Positions 31,906 through 45,095 are shown, counted from the stretch's first letter. The stretch is 64,000 bases of DNA from Tiliqua scincoides (GCF_035046505.1 NC_089824.1:223342244-223406243), one strand, 5' to 3'. Made by a program: numbers and translations. The notes: generated from the sequence alone by a model not told the origin.

Positions 31906-34900
31906 CAGCTGAGTTTTGCCATTGCCACATGGTGGGTGAGGGTCAAGTGGAAATTGGTTTCCTGAAGGCATCTGGTACCCAGTGAGCTCCATGGCCACAA
32001 CTCATGTCCACAGGCTTCACCGCTCCTGTCTGGTCTGCAGAGCAAGAGAAGGTGAATCTCTGCCTGTTGTTTCACATGTGAGAGCACATGTGTAAAACTG
32101 GGAGTAATGTTGCTCTGATGCACAACATTTTTTTAGGGGCAGAGGGGGTTTCATGAGACTGTGACACCTCTGGTGCATTAAGAGTGGGGCATTTCACTTG
32201 CCAGCCAGATTAGCACAAGGATTTAAGGCTTGGAATGTGCCTCTTCACCACCTACCTGTGTGATTTGGGAGGCCTGACAGACCCAGCCAAGAGACAGGTG
32301 CTTTCTGTGGGGCAGTCTTATTTGGCAGTCTACCTTATTTGGTTGGTGAGGGGGGGGGGGGTTTGAACCCTGCTCCTTCAGACAGGAACATCCCAGATTA
32401 CATGAGTGCAACGAAATACTGTATTCAGTTAAAGCAAAAGTAGCACAGAAACCTGCAGGCTGTGATAAATGGCACACTCCACCCACAGCTGAGAGGAGAC
32501 CCAAGCTGGTGCCAGGTAAATCTCCCTGGAAAGATCAAAAGGTGGGTATCCTACCTGACAAAGCCATGTTGTGGATCACCACCTGCCTCACCTCTGAAGG
32601 CAAGAGAAAGAGGTTTATGTGGGAGCAGGCAGTCCCTGAGGTGGTTCCCCAGTCCTGATCCTTGTAGGGCTTCCACAGTTAAGAGCAGCACCTTTGGCTG
32701 GGTCCAGAAATGACGCAGGAGCCTGTGTCCTTTCCTCTGCCACATTTGCCATTGATGGCTGTCCCTTTTGAGTCCTGTTACTTGCCTGGCCATTTGACTC
32801 AAAGAGGTGACTTTCTTTCAGTTTCAGCTGTTTCCTAGGCTGCAGAGAGCACATGTGATGATCCCTCTAGCATTATCCCTCTCGGTTGAGTCCCAATCAG
32901 GCCTGAAGAGTCTGTCTTGAGTGTTCAGGAACTGAAGTAGGCCTTTAATTTCAGCCTCTCAGGTGCAGAGGGAAACACCCAAGGGTGTCTGCTCTGAAGA
33001 AGCAGGAAAGTGATGCCCCAGAAGGTTCCTTGTCTGATACAAACACAGCTCCACTCCAAAGAGAATCTGAATTTCTCTGTGGAGGAAAAAGACAAAACCA
33101 CAGAACCCTCCAGAGACCTTCACTGCCTGCAGGCAGCTTTTTGGCATTTGCATTGGAGACAGATGCTTCTGAGAGGCTTCTGGCTGCAGCTTGTGCAGAA
33201 GTTGCCGGCTTCTAAGGTTTCTGCCCTTGGAGAAGTTTTCAGGTGTCTGCAGGAAAGGTGCTGAATGTCTGCCGTGAAATCTTAGTCTGCTTTGCGGGAT
33301 TTTTGGACATGCTTGAAGCTGTGCACACAGGAGGCCAAGCCAGCTCCCATGATCTCTGCCACCATCTCAGATCAACCAAGAATGCTTCCTGCCATTACTG
33401 CTTTTCTTACTGACAAAGCCCTAAGAAGCTTCCCTGTACCAGGGCTACAGAGACATTTTAACTTAGGGGTGGGAAGGCAATTAGGTTAAAAAGATTTTTT
33501 TCCTTTCACATTACGTATTGGAATCAGGCTGAGTCAACACAACAAAATTGGTTGGTTGGAGACTTGGGCACTTCCTCTCACTTTGTATTAGTAGCCTGTG
33601 GCATTAATTGGCAGCCAGCTTGAGAAGGGAATTGGGTGGAATGCAGGTCTGTGGCTGGCTGCTAGCTGTGCTTTCCCTCTAGACCAGTTGCAGGGGATGA
33701 ATGCTATAAAGGAGGTTTACTTTTCTACCCTGCCTACGGACTAGTCAGAGGCAGTTGGTGGGCCACTGTGGGGAGTGGGTTGCTAAACTAGATGGGTCCT
33801 CCTTGACAATGATCCAGCAAGGCTTTTCTTGGAATCTTATTGACACCAGCATTTCTCTAAGACACAGGTAGGAAGCCGCTAGTGCAAGTTGGTGGTCTGC
33901 TTCTTGAATTTGCTCTGCAAACCACACATTCCCAGGTTCAGAAATGTCTCTCTGAGCTCACATATCCTGCCTCTGCAGGTGTTCCCCTTTTCTTTTTCTG
34001 GCTGGCTGCATTTCCCTCAGCCAACCTTTATGGAGGAGAGTGGCTCAAGTCAAAGATTTTCATTATCGGCAGAAGCAAAGCCAGAAGATTGCACAGTCCA
34101 AGTCACATATCTTGTGAGAAACTGTGCAAATGGAGAGAGTGGGAGGAAGACTCCTGTGGTGTTCTGTACTCAGATATCACACCCAAGTACCAAATACAGG
34201 AACGGTTCAGCCTATATAAATGACTGCTTTTCCTTCTTAAACTCTATGCAAGCAGAGGCCTGATCCTTTCCTGCTTGTCAGTTTTAAAGAGCTGTGTACC
34301 TGAAATCCCTTCATAATGGATATCATGGAATTGGCTACCAGCACTTGAGAATAAAAAGTATCACAAAAAAGGGGGATGCTGAAGTAGAAATAGCAGGCAA
34401 AGAAGTGACTGGGAAGGCAGGCAGGCTGCAGGACACAGACGTTCTTCAAACCTTCTAGAAGAGAAAGAACCAAAGCTGTGGAGGGTTCCTGCAAAGCCTA
34501 ACCCAAGAATGAGATGCTAGAGATTAAGCCCGGCCCATATTCCCACACTGTCATCAAGCAGATTTTGAACATTGCATCTATGGAATCTGGAATTCCCCCC
34601 CCCCCCCAATTATCCAGGATCAAATATATGGATCAAATTATGCCTTTGGATGGATATTTCCCCCCCCCCCACGGGGCAGGGGGGCAAGCAGATCAGGCCA
34701 AGAGAGCGGCAATGTCAGTGACGCCAGCATGCACTAAACCCCAAGGCCCTTCCTGGCCTGATCCACCTGCACGGATCAATGCAGACTTGTTGCCAGTGGA
34801 CAACAATGCCAGCACGGTTGCCTTTTGTGGTTGCTGCAGCATATTCCGGGGCAAGAGGATAGATGTTCCTTCCCCCAAGGAGACCCCCAGCAGCCCCAAA

Positions 34901-35374
34901 TCCCCATGCGATGCAGTGTACCCCATGCTGGCACCGTTGTGCAGGGATTTAGGTTGGATTGCCTGTGAATCATTTCAATAACTAATAAAATAACTGCAGT
35001 CTTTTTATCGTGTGCTGGCAAACTGTGGCATAAACACCAGGAGTAGGACTGGTGGGACTGACTGTGCCTCAGAGCCAGGCTCACGAGGCTGACTCCCCCT
35101 TCCAGTACCAGATCGCACTCTGTGTGAGCAGGAACTCGACTAGGTGGGTGTGTCAGGAGGGAGAGGGCTGAGCCCCAGACTGCCAGTCTCATCATGTGCA
35201 CTTGGGTGGTGCCCTGCTTGCCCCCCAAAGCTGCTCCTCAGTGACTGCATGGTGAGCGCAGGTCACGGAAGATCTTGAGGCTGACTTTCCCAAGGGGAAG
35301 TCCAGCCACCCTCCTCTGGACGTGCTTCAGCCTACAGCCCTTTCACTCCACTTCTCCTTCTCTTCTCTTTGCAG

Positions 35375-35579
35375 CGTCTTTCTTCACCTGATGCAGATGG
35401 ACCCGGATGCCACCTGGTTCTTCCTCTGCAGCGTCTGGTGTCCTTGTGCCTATGATCCCCCCCACCCCAGCCTGCAGCCCATGAAGCTGAGCAGAATGGG
35501 GAAGAAGCGGAATGAGTTCACGGACAATGTGCAGTGCCTGCTGGATGAGCTGCTGAGAAGGGAGGGAGCCACGCCTTGA
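35375..35579 (+). CDS. TTI1: TTI1 exon 8, C-terminus (residues 1027-1094)
   Basis: Acceptor CTTCTCTTTGCAG, phase 2 in. The peptide SVFLHLMQMDPDATWFFLCS continues VWCPCAYDPPHPSLQPMKL and ends NVQCLLDELLRREGATP before TGA at 35577-35579. Human has [20 protein letters not shown] and ends NVLQLLKELQ, so this protein is a few residues longer at the end. Confidence 0.96.
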
Positions 35580-36415
35580 CGGGTAGCACAAAAGGAGGCA
35601 GGGAGATGGGAGCCTGGTTCCCAAGAGCTGACGGGCACCAGGTGAGCTGGGCAAAGACATGGGGGGGCACTCCACAGCTCGCACTGACAGAGGAAGTGAA
35701 CTGGCCAGAGAACATTGTTTGAACTCTGGGCCAGGGATGTCTGCACCTTCCTGGGGCATCCATGTTTGTGCCCTCTTGGATTTCCCCTGGGAAAATTCTT
35801 CTTGCTGTTTAGGGCTCTCCTGGTTGGACTCTGTCCCTGGAGGCCTCTGCTCTTGGAGAGAGGCCCTTGGTGCACAAGGGATTGGCTTCTGGACTTTTAG
35901 AGAATGGTTCACTCACACACGCAGAGTTGAGCAGCTGCACGTGCTACATGTGCTGACTTGAGCAAAGCATTCAGGGTCCATGCCTTCCCCGCAATTTACC
36001 TAGCTTCAGGGGGTTTAGAGTTGGGACTTCATGCCACTCAGGGTTCCTTTGCTTCCACCTGCTTTGGCAATCTTAGGAGGGGAAGGGCTGACAAAGAAAG
36101 GGCCCCAGGCGGACTTGATCACCCAAGAGGAAAGGTGAAAACATTTCTTGAACAGTTTCCAAGAAACTGCTGAACTCAGGAGCAAAGAGCCTTCCTTGGC
36201 AGAAAAGCTGTGCTTTATGACACGTGGCCACCTGCCTTCCCCACTCTGCTGTGCTGTTCATTAGCTCCAGCAGTCATTCTTGGTAAAAGTCAGAACCCCA
36301 AGAATTGTGGTGCTCTGTGGAGTTATTTCAGTGGGGCATGATTTATTTTCCCCAAAAGAAGGGCAATGCTGCTCTTCCGACTATGTTGCCATTAAAGATA
36401 CAATACTTGGACTTC
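35580..36415 (+). other. TTI1: TTI1 3' UTR with candidate poly(A) signal
   Basis: After the stop the first plausible signal is ATTAAA at 36391-36396; an AATAAA follows at 36661-36666. The end given assumes use of the first. No further coding sequence is seen. Confidence 0.5.
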
Positions 36416-37246
36416 AGAAGTGATGCATCATTAGGAGTTCTTATCCTGTGTTAACTGTCATAATCAAAGATGGTGACTTGGACTGAGGGGGGCTAAGTGA
36501 AAGCAACATGGATTGTGTAGGTCCAACAGCCCTCAAGGAGATAGGGGTGTGTGCCTGGCGTGGTGATATCACTTCCTCTGTTGTGGCCAAGTACTGAGAA
36601 AAAAGAGGGAGCAACAGCAGCTCATGACATCCTGGCTGAAGGTGGGAAGCACAATGGAAGAATAAAAGGGAGGGGGATGCCAGCACGTGGTATTTTTCTG
36701 CCCGGTGCTTAATTTCTGGCCCCTCCAGGTGTCTCTCCTGCTTGCTTCTTTGGTGTCTAGTTCCATCATTGGTGTCAGCAAAAAGAGGAGATGTGTCCAC
36801 ATCATCCCTATTGATCTCAGAGCAAGGTTCAGAGCTCCACAGACAAAGCTGCTGTCAGCACAAGAGGCAGATTTTTCTTGTGTCATTTGTTAGGGGGAAA
36901 AAGAGACATGACAGCATCAAAGGCATTCTGCCTGTCAAGTTCCTGAGGAGGAAGCCGAGGGATGTTTTTTGTTTTGCTCACAGACAAATTGAATTCTGTT
37001 TCTGTGAAGGTGTTCCAGCTTCCTAGTCAAATCCCAGGCTGGGATCTAGAGCTGCACCAAGAAGCAGTGAACTTTGGCACCTGCCTCAGTGATGCAGAGC
37101 CAGTTCATCTGCACACGTCTTCATTCAGCATCAGAGAACCACAGGGACAGGTAGTCCCTGCACTGCAGGCTGGAAGGCCCGCCTCTTCCTCACCCCCTTC
37201 CTTCGCTGTAGCTCCTTCAGCTCTCACTGGCTGCTCTGGCTGGCCT

Positions 37247-37308
37247 TTGTGGCAACCTTGGGTCCCCTGCGGGAGAAAGGCGGGGTAAAAATGCTGTTAA
37301 TAAATAAC
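37247..37308 (+). repeat. L2-like retroposon tail fragment
   Basis: GGCAACCTTGGGTCCCCTGC followed by GGGAGAAAGGCGGGGTAAAA matches the conserved 3' end of the L2-like copies, with a short TAAT-rich tail. Confidence 0.6.
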
Positions 37309-37844
37309 CACATGATTATTGGTGTTGTCTTTTTCAATACCTGAAAGCCAAGGAAAATCTCAAGAACTGAACAGCAGCCTGTGCATTTGGGGGTGGAATA
37401 AGCACAGGCTTCAATGAAACCGACTCTGAACCTATTGAGGAAAGTTGGTGCTGCTGCTAGGAGCTTCCAGAGCTGGCTCCAAGGGTCCATAGCTCTGTGC
37501 GCAGCCAGCCTGTGTGGGAAGCCAGCAGAGCTAACGGCTAGAACATCTCCTTGGGCAGAGACAGATTATTGGGCACACGAGGACCTCTTGCTCAGTCTGG
37601 GGCTTTTCCCAAGCCATGATTATCCCTCCCAGTTCCAGCCTGTTCTGGTTGGACTTCCTTGGCTCTAATCTTTGGTGTGGCTCCTGCTCAGTGACTGCTG
37701 TGGCTCAGCCCAAGGTTAGTCCCTAATTCTGCTTTCAGCTCAACTGTTTATCTGCAACTTGGGGATTGTGATATTGGTTTGTCTGGCAGGGCTAGATGGA
37801 TAAGATAATGCACAGGGAAGATTTTAATTGTTCCCCTGCACATG

Positions 37845-38155
37845 CCCAGTCTCATCTGATCTCGGAAGCTAAGCAGAGTCAGGCCTGGTTAGTACTTGGA
37901 TGGGAGACCGCCTGGGAATACCGGGTGCTGTAGGCTTATACCATGATCTCGGAAGCTAAGCAGAGTCAGGCCTGGTTAGTACTTGGATGGGAGACCGCCT
38001 GGGAATACCGGGTGCTGTAGGCTTATACCATGATCTCAGAAGCTAAGCAGGGTCAGGCCTGGTTAGTACTTGGATGGGAGACCGCCTGGGAATACCGGGT
38101 GCTGTAGGCTTATACCATAGTCTTTCGAGACTGAAGGTTGTCAACCAACCAACCC
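37845..38155 (+). mobile_element. 5S-rRNA-derived SINE with the 5S part in three copies
   Basis: The first unit starts within the 5S sequence (GATCTCGGAAGCTAAGCAG) and continues through TTGGATGGGAGACCGCCTGG and TACCGGGTGCTGTAGGCTT. The block repeats with starts at 37858, 37945 and 38032, a regular 87-bp period. The third copy runs into a non-5S tail, TAGTCTTTCGAGACTGAAGG, and an (ACCA)n-like end. The true 5S 5' end is absent. The internal control region for polymerase III is present in each unit. This is a SINE of the kind described in squamates, not a functional 5S gene. Confidence 0.85.
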
Positions 38156-41123
38156 ATCTATGACAGTGCTGTTGGACCTAGGTTGGCACACTGGCTTATG
38201 TCAGAGAGACATGTGACCCCAAGGGGGAGCCATAGCCTTGAGTGCTGTCAAGAACCCATTCTTCCCACCTCTTCCTCTCCCTGTGAATAGTGGGACCCAA
38301 AAAAGCTGCTTGTGGACTGCTGCTAAGAGGCAAGCAATGCAGAGAGAACTGTCCAATTCCGTGTGTTTCCAAAGGCCTCTGGGGGCACACTTGATTAGTT
38401 GCACTGCAGAAGAAAGGCTGTTTCAGGAAGCAACACACACAGCTTGTGAGTCCAGCAGCCAACCGATTGCTTTATAAACAATACTTTTCCCCTTCTGAAG
38501 TTTGGAGAAGGAGGTCACTAGGGCCTTGCAAATTGCAGGTGAATAAAAAAGCAACTCCATTTCCCAACAGAAACCTGCTTGGAGATGAGATGCTTTCCTG
38601 CCAGCTCTGTGATTTATTAAGAGCTGGAAGCACAAAGAGGAACCCTCCCTGACAGCTTCTTGTGTGTAACACAAAGGACGGGTGAAGTTTCCAATTGTCT
38701 CACATCTGTCCCTGCCAGTGTTTCCATGAGAAGGTGTTAAAAAACAAGCACTGCAACATTCGGGGTCCCTGGGGTTGTGTCCGTGTTCAGAAATGTTCAT
38801 TTAATGTTAGCTCAGGACACATGGATGACTCTTGCCTTCCACCTCCACTTCTCTTGAGAACCCCAACAGTTCAAGCCAAGCAAGTAGGCATGAGCCTTGT
38901 TGCACCCAATGGCCTGGGAGATCTGGGGATCCTCAGCAACCTGAGATGTCCTCTACAGGGTGGCCTTTTGCATCAGAGGCCCGTCCTCCTTCTGAAGTCC
39001 CCGCTGTCACAGCCACACAAGTGGAGGCTGAGAAGGCAGGGCTAGGAGGCCTGGGCTGCCCCTCTGGAGCTCAGCACCCCTCACTGGCTGGGGGAAGGGC
39101 TTCCATCAGTAGGGTGTGCTGAGTTCACTTTGCAGCCTGGGGCCATGCCAGGAACTCACCCTGTACATGTGCTCCTCTTGAGCACATAAGTTCTGCAGAA
39201 TGGCCTTGAGGCAGGTCTTCAGCCTGCCAGTCTCTGCAGCCCAAAAGGGAGGCTGTCAGAGAAGTGTGAGGTGTCAGTTCACAAGGGACCCCAAAGAGTT
39301 GGGTCTGTGGGGTGATCAGACCCACACATCCCAGTGCTTAGCAGGTTTTTGTCCCTCTGTTAGAAGGAGTTTGTTCCCAGTCATATAGTACAGAAAGACG
39401 TTACTGATGTGCAGCAAGAGAAAGTAGCACCTGAGTTTCTCATTAGCCACCCACAGGTGTGTGATCACCTTGTTCTTTCACACTGGTCAGGCTCATTCTG
39501 GTGCTGACTGAGAGAACAGGGTGGAGGCATTTTGCCTTCTTTTAACCTCAAGGTGGGTGCTTCTTCCTTGAAATGGCTTGTCTTCTGGAGTGGGCCCTTC
39601 TGCTATGGTCACTCACCCTTGCTTCTTTCAGAGTGCTTTTCTAACTGCTCATTCTGGATTCCAAGCCTCTACCTCTCCCTTGCCCAGCCTTGAGCTCTGA
39701 CAAGATGTAGTTACCTGGAGATGCCTGGGCTCCTTCTGATGCCCACTGGGGCCTCTTTCTCCCCCAGGAGGTTGCTAAGAGGCTAGAGCACGTGCCTTGT
39801 ATTACTCATCCCACTCACCCCCTATCTATCTTCAGCTGTCTTTCCACAGCCTTTGTGGCCACCACCTGGTACTCCTTCTGCCTGGGCAGCCTGTGGCTCA
39901 CACTCCTTCCACACGGTTTTGTTCGTATATGTCCTACTGGCATTCTGAGGGAAGTGGGACGATGAGAGTGGGGAACTAGTTTCAGGGTCCAGCCTTGATA
40001 ATTTGAGTGTATAGCTGCTGTGCTGCTCAGCTAAGGCATATGGGGGGTGCACACAACATTTTAATTTGCTGAAGAAGCAAGCAACCTTGGACTGGGGCTG
40101 GGAAGGAGACCAGCATGGGCCTGTTTTCCCCCAAATTCAAAATTTGGCATAGAGTTTGGGCAAAAGAACCCAAGCCATGGCAGATCTGAAGCAATTCAAG
40201 GCACTCTGCTGCTCTGTAGTCCCCACATTGCAACGCCAGTCCTTTGCCCCTTCCAGTGCTGGCCTTTTAGAACTAGCAACATGGCTGATGAATGTCCTTA
40301 AAAATCGAAGCACGGGCTTTGATTTTTTGGTTTGCAAATGGAGCAGACTTAATATGCAAAGCACTGGCAGAGAATAAATAGAAAGCATGAAAATGTCATT
40401 TCCACACAGTCACTTTTCTGACCATTATGCCACTTCAAACAAAAGCAATTTACTCTGCCTATAATAAAGCCAAGGTGATAACGAAGCTGTGGAGCTACAC
40501 CCCCCCCCCCGCTTTCTCCCCTGCTGCCCTAGTCCCAGCCAGACACCACCATAAAAAGGAAACATGGACAACTCTGCCTGGAGCCTGAGGGTTCCTGGAG
40601 AATTGCTAATGGAGCTATAAACTTAGAGAAACAGCTTATCTCCTCAGCAAGGAGGACTCTAACTTGGAGGATAGACTCAGGGATGACAAAGCAGCTCCTT
40701 GATAGGAGGGTTAACCTGGCTGATGACACCTGAAGCAAGGCAGAGTAGAGTGTGGGGAGGGAGGGAGATGGGCAGCCCTTCTCCAAACCAGCCCAGGCCT
40801 TAGCAGCACCTGGTCAGCCCTGCAATCCCTTGCATGGTTCCCTGTGGGTGGGGCTTTTTCAGGGCATCCATGAATCTGAGTGTGGCCTGCCAGATCAGAT
40901 CTGCAGGATAAAGGCCATTTCCAATTTCGTCTTCTCAGTTCCAAGCAATGGATTTATGCATAAAATATCCCTACCCATTCACGTTACCTGATTCCCTCTG
41001 CAGCAAATTCAAGTAATCAGGTAAGATGGAAGACTTGGACAGTCTCACACTTTGTTTTCTACTCTAGGTTGAACATGGGACAGTCTAACTGGAAACATGA
41101 CTGATTTCAGTACTTAAGAGCAA

Positions 41124-41370
41124 GGCCCCCATTCTAATTTAGGGTCCTGTCGGCGGAGCACGCTTTCCACTGGCAGAAGTGCTGGCCTGCTGGTGGACGC
41201 GATACACTGCTGGTGTGCATAATGAGACTGTCAGCAATGGAGGCTTGCCCCAGGTAAGGGAACAAAAGCTCCCTTACTACGAGGAGAATTCCACAACTGC
41301 TCCCCTATAGGATGCAGTGCACTCTGTTGGCATATCTGCATCAGTGGGGAGGGTTTGGTTAGAATTGGGC
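41124..41370. mobile_element. Short DNA transposon, related to 3111-3314
   Basis: Left end GGCCCCCATTCTAATTTAGG and right end GGTTTGGTTAGAATTGGGC are inverted copies of the GGCCCAATTCTAA type. The interior has CAGGTAAGGGAACAAAAGCT, paired with the similar TAAGGAACATTTGTTCCC of the first copy. Old and diverged. Confidence 0.65.
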
Positions 41371-41865
41371 TGCAAGTCACCAGAAAAGTGGGATTCACAT
41401 GTCCCCGCAGAGTAATATTTGACTGGAAGTTCATTTTTAGAAAATCTCAGATCCCTTTACCAGCCCAAAATGTGTCAACTGTTTGTATCACTGGACTCGT
41501 GCTGGTTTCTGCCCTAGTTCAGAGGACACCTCTTCACCTTGAACTGCATAGACCTTCTTGTCTGCCCTCACCTCCTTCCAGCATGAAGTGGCTTTCTTTG
41601 TTGAACTTTGTTAATGTTTAAATTTAAAATGTGGGAAGTGTGCCAGAGTTTGCCTTCAAGTCCAGATGTTCAAGACATGAACTCTAAAGCAGAATATTAA
41701 AAGTGATGTTACAGGTTCAGAGGAGGCCACCTGCAGACGTGCCTGGGTGGGTGGAAATGTCCCAGCTGCTGATTCCTGCCGATCAAGTCACTGGGAAAAG
41801 TGCAAGAGCCATAGGACACACCACTCGTTTCTAGGTTAGACCTTTAGACTGAAATTCAGCTGCTC

Positions 41866-41895
41866 AGGTGAGGTGTATCAATATACACCTCACCT
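41866..41895. repeat. Perfect 13-bp inverted repeat with 4-bp loop
   Basis: AGGTGAGGTGTAT, loop CAAT, then ATACACCTCACCT. It lies in intergenic sequence; no terminator or known motif role is assigned. Confidence 0.85.
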
Positions 41896-42109
41896 TCTTC
41901 AATAAGTCAAGAACTGGAAGCTTTCAACATTTTTTTACCTGAACTGCAGTCTGTCTGGCCTGCTGAAATGAGATCCAAACTAATTTAGTAACACTATAAA
42001 TGATAATAGCAGAACTGGAGATAAATTTTGGAAGCATGTTAGCAATACTGAAGGAAATTTCTCTTTTCCTTCAAGGTATGACTGCAGAAACTTTGGGCCA
42101 GGCTGCAGC

Positions 42110-42302
42110 CAGGGGCGTAGCTAGAGGGGATGCAATGCACTAAGTTTGGCAGGAAGCCTCACTGCAGCATGCAAGTGGCCCCTCCCCTTCAGAGCCATTC
42201 CAGGCGGGGGAGCAAGACAGAGGCATTTGCCTCTGTCTTGTTCCCCCCACCCCCACCCAGAATGGCTCCGAAGGGGAGTGGCCATTCACATGCTGCGGTG
42301 AG
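42110..42302. mobile_element. hAT-type foldback fragment (CAGGGGCGTAGCT end)
   Basis: Begins CAGGGGCGTAGCTAGAGGGG, the same end family as 13842 and 48900. From 42158 to 42302 it forms a hairpin centred on GGCATTTGCC, with arms such as CACTGCAGCATGCAAG against the reverse complement of CATGCTGCGGTG. The other terminal end is not present. Confidence 0.65.
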
Positions 42303-45095
42303 TTGACGTTGCCACATGGTGAATTCATCAACACGTCTCCAGATTGTGATCAGGGAATCCAAAGCTTTATTCCAGGGAAGGATAAACTTCCTTCTAACAG
42401 AAAGTCCAGAACCTTTTCCCCAAAGGTCTGCTCTTTTAATGATTGGGAATAACCTTCAGTTTTCAAACATGTTTTGTTTGGGAGGCCACTGGAGCCTGAA
42501 TCTAAGTGAGCAAAAATGTCTTCCTGCTCAGGGTAATGTTTCCAGTTGGAGATAGAATAATGTAATAAATGTCTGCAGTGGTTGAGTGCTGTGAAATCAA
42601 TCACACATTACGATTGTGGGTTGAATGACTGTCTGCTGACTCATGACTTGACAGTGTGTTGATAGCTACTTCTGGATGGCCACTACCCTGCCTGACACAA
42701 CCAGCAGGAGGACTTCACATTGCTTGGGTGCCCTTCAAATACTGTAAATGCTCAATGGACTGTGCTCTGTCAGGGCAGTACAAGACAGTCAAGCCAAAGC
42801 TTTTCCCCATACCTGAAATGAACCCCTGGACTGCCCAAACCAGCTGCATTTCATGCTGCCTTCTTGTCTTCTCTTCCATTCTGAGGGATGAATCCCATTA
42901 ACTCCATCAAGGCCTCTTGCCAAAAAGAGTCAGCATAAACATCTCAAGGGGATTCTTGAGAATTGGCAAACATGATCTGCCTGGTCTCCTCTGACACTAC
43001 TTTGTGGGACAAGTCAATGAAAACAGTGAGGGTGACTTCAGGTACAAGCCTCTGGGGGGCCTTTACTTGACCACAGAAGCCCAAGCGATGTCTGTTGGGG
43101 TGAGATGCCATTGGGGCACAGTAATTTTCAGCGAGTGTAGTGAATGCCCTTCGTAAGCCTCTCACCATGCAAGTCCTACAGTGTAGTGAGTGGCTGCTAA
43201 ATAAGGACTGTTCTCCTGTTCCGGGCAGAAGTGTCCCAGCCAAGCGTGGAAAGAGTTCAGGATAGACAACAGCTGGTCAGGACCCTGGACAGCTCACTGT
43301 GGTCACAGATTCCAAGGTTAAGTTGGGTGCAAGGAAGGGTGACAAACAGAGTCACTGCAACAATAACCCGGAGTCGCAGACGGTTTGCTTCTGTAGCCCT
43401 GCAACCAAGTGGGTGTCTCAAGCTCAGAGCAAGACTGCTGGGTCTGAAAGAGGCCTCTCCGGGTCCTGCAGCAGCTAGGCATGGCATGGAGGCAGAAGGG
43501 TGCCTTCCCAATCATCAAGAGGCTCTGGGGCTGAGTCCCCTGAGTATCTAGGCAGAGAGGATGAAGGCACCGCTGGCTCAAGGCTTCATAAACTCTCTTC
43601 TGTGGCAGTCCCTAAATGTCCTAAGTTCACTGGTCATTCCCATCCAAAGGCTGGGAGGTCCTTGCAGGGCAAGGAGTGAATGGCAACGAATGGCAAAACA
43701 GGCTGTTTCTGGTGGGCCCCCCCCCAGGCCTGCCAGAAAGCGAGGCTTCCCCGGCACAGGGAGGTGCCACACTGGTCTGTCAGTGCAGAGCCTGCTTGTT
43801 TCTTGCAGTTGCTCAGCACCGGCAGGAGCAGTGTTCGAAACACCTTGTGGAGCGGTGTGCTTCTCCTTCCTCATGTTTATGCGGGTGGGGGCAGGAACCC
43901 CCAGCTCCTCAGAATCAGCCTTTGGGAAGCCCCGGGCCTCTCTCCTGCCTCTTCCTGAGGACCCAAGACGTGCATTGGTGAGGCAAGAGGCAGGAGAAGG
44001 TGTACAAAGTAATAAAAGAACCACCTGGCGAACACACACCAGTGAGGAATGATTATGGCCGGGGCTTCCAGCCACACCGCCTGCCCCGGAGCAGCTGCGT
44101 ATTTCTTTTCTGACAAGACAATTGGGCTGCTTACAGGGTTCTGCACAATTTAACTCTGTATCCTGTTGTAAGTGGGTGATTGTGGGGCAGAAGAGCAAGA
44201 GAGGGACGATCCCTGTCTGTTAGGCATGGAGATGTGTGTGTGTGAGCCTGTTTCTCCTAAGAAGATGCACTCCAAAATTCAGCTAGTAAATTCAAATCCA
44301 TGTGTGCATTTCTGCTTCCTCCATCCTCGTCCTCGGGGTTCTCTGTCCTTTGCTTTCTGACCACAGTCCTTGCCTTGGGGGCCATACAACCCCCCCCCCC
44401 CTTTGTTCCTGGTCCCTTCTAATTTCAGCTTCCTGTATCTGTCCTCTTCTCTCTCTCCCTCCTCCACTCAGCCATCCCAGGCTATAGTTCCCTGTTACCT
44501 GTCTTCTTAATGGGCGTTCCTTCTTCAGGCCCACTCCCCCCTCAAGCCCTCTTACTCCTTCCTTCTGTGCCCAGCTTCCCCAGGAAACCCAGCAGGTCAT
44601 GTGTCTGGCTTAAGTAACTAACCTTGTTTCCACCCTGCTGAATTTGCACCTAATGTTAGTGCTGCCCCGTTTGACATTCTCTGCCTTGTGGTTTTGTTAA
44701 CTTCGCTTGTTTTTATCTTATTGGACTCCACCTTCAAGGTTTACTGGAAGCAGACTAGATATTCTTTCAGAATAAATACTTTTATTCATGTGGATGCTAT
44801 GTGTGCTTATGATTGTGATTGCTGAACCCCTCTGGGGGTTAGTTAAGAAAAACAGACGGCAACCAAAATGTCACACCTGCATGGAGCCCCACAGAAACAG
44901 ATGCTTGTCCTCCAGTCTTGCTTTGGGACTCAGCTGACACATGTATTTGTCCTGCTCCAAACGCATAACCAGCCTCAATCATGTCCAGTGCCCCCCCCCC
45001 ACTTTGCCACTCTGAAGCCAAAGCTGGAGATTTATACCTAAAGCACCTAAAATATACCAGGAAGTGAGTTTATATGAATCAAGATGCAGAAATCA

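Larger units (their letters stand above)
36416..45095. other. Intergenic region between convergent TTI1 and VSTM2L
   Basis: About 8.7 kb without a recognised gene. It contains an L2-like tail (37247-37308), a 5S-derived SINE (37845-38155), a short DNA transposon (41124-41370), a perfect short hairpin (41866-41895) and a foldback hAT piece (42110-42302). Stretches at 38440-38800 and 40240-40480 are repeat-free and AT-richer and could be conserved non-coding sequence. Confidence 0.7.

Noticed and set aside
37858-38118. Functional 5S rRNA gene cluster
   Set aside because: The 5' third of 5S is missing, the period is 87 bp without spacers, and the last unit has a retroposon tail; it is a SINE.
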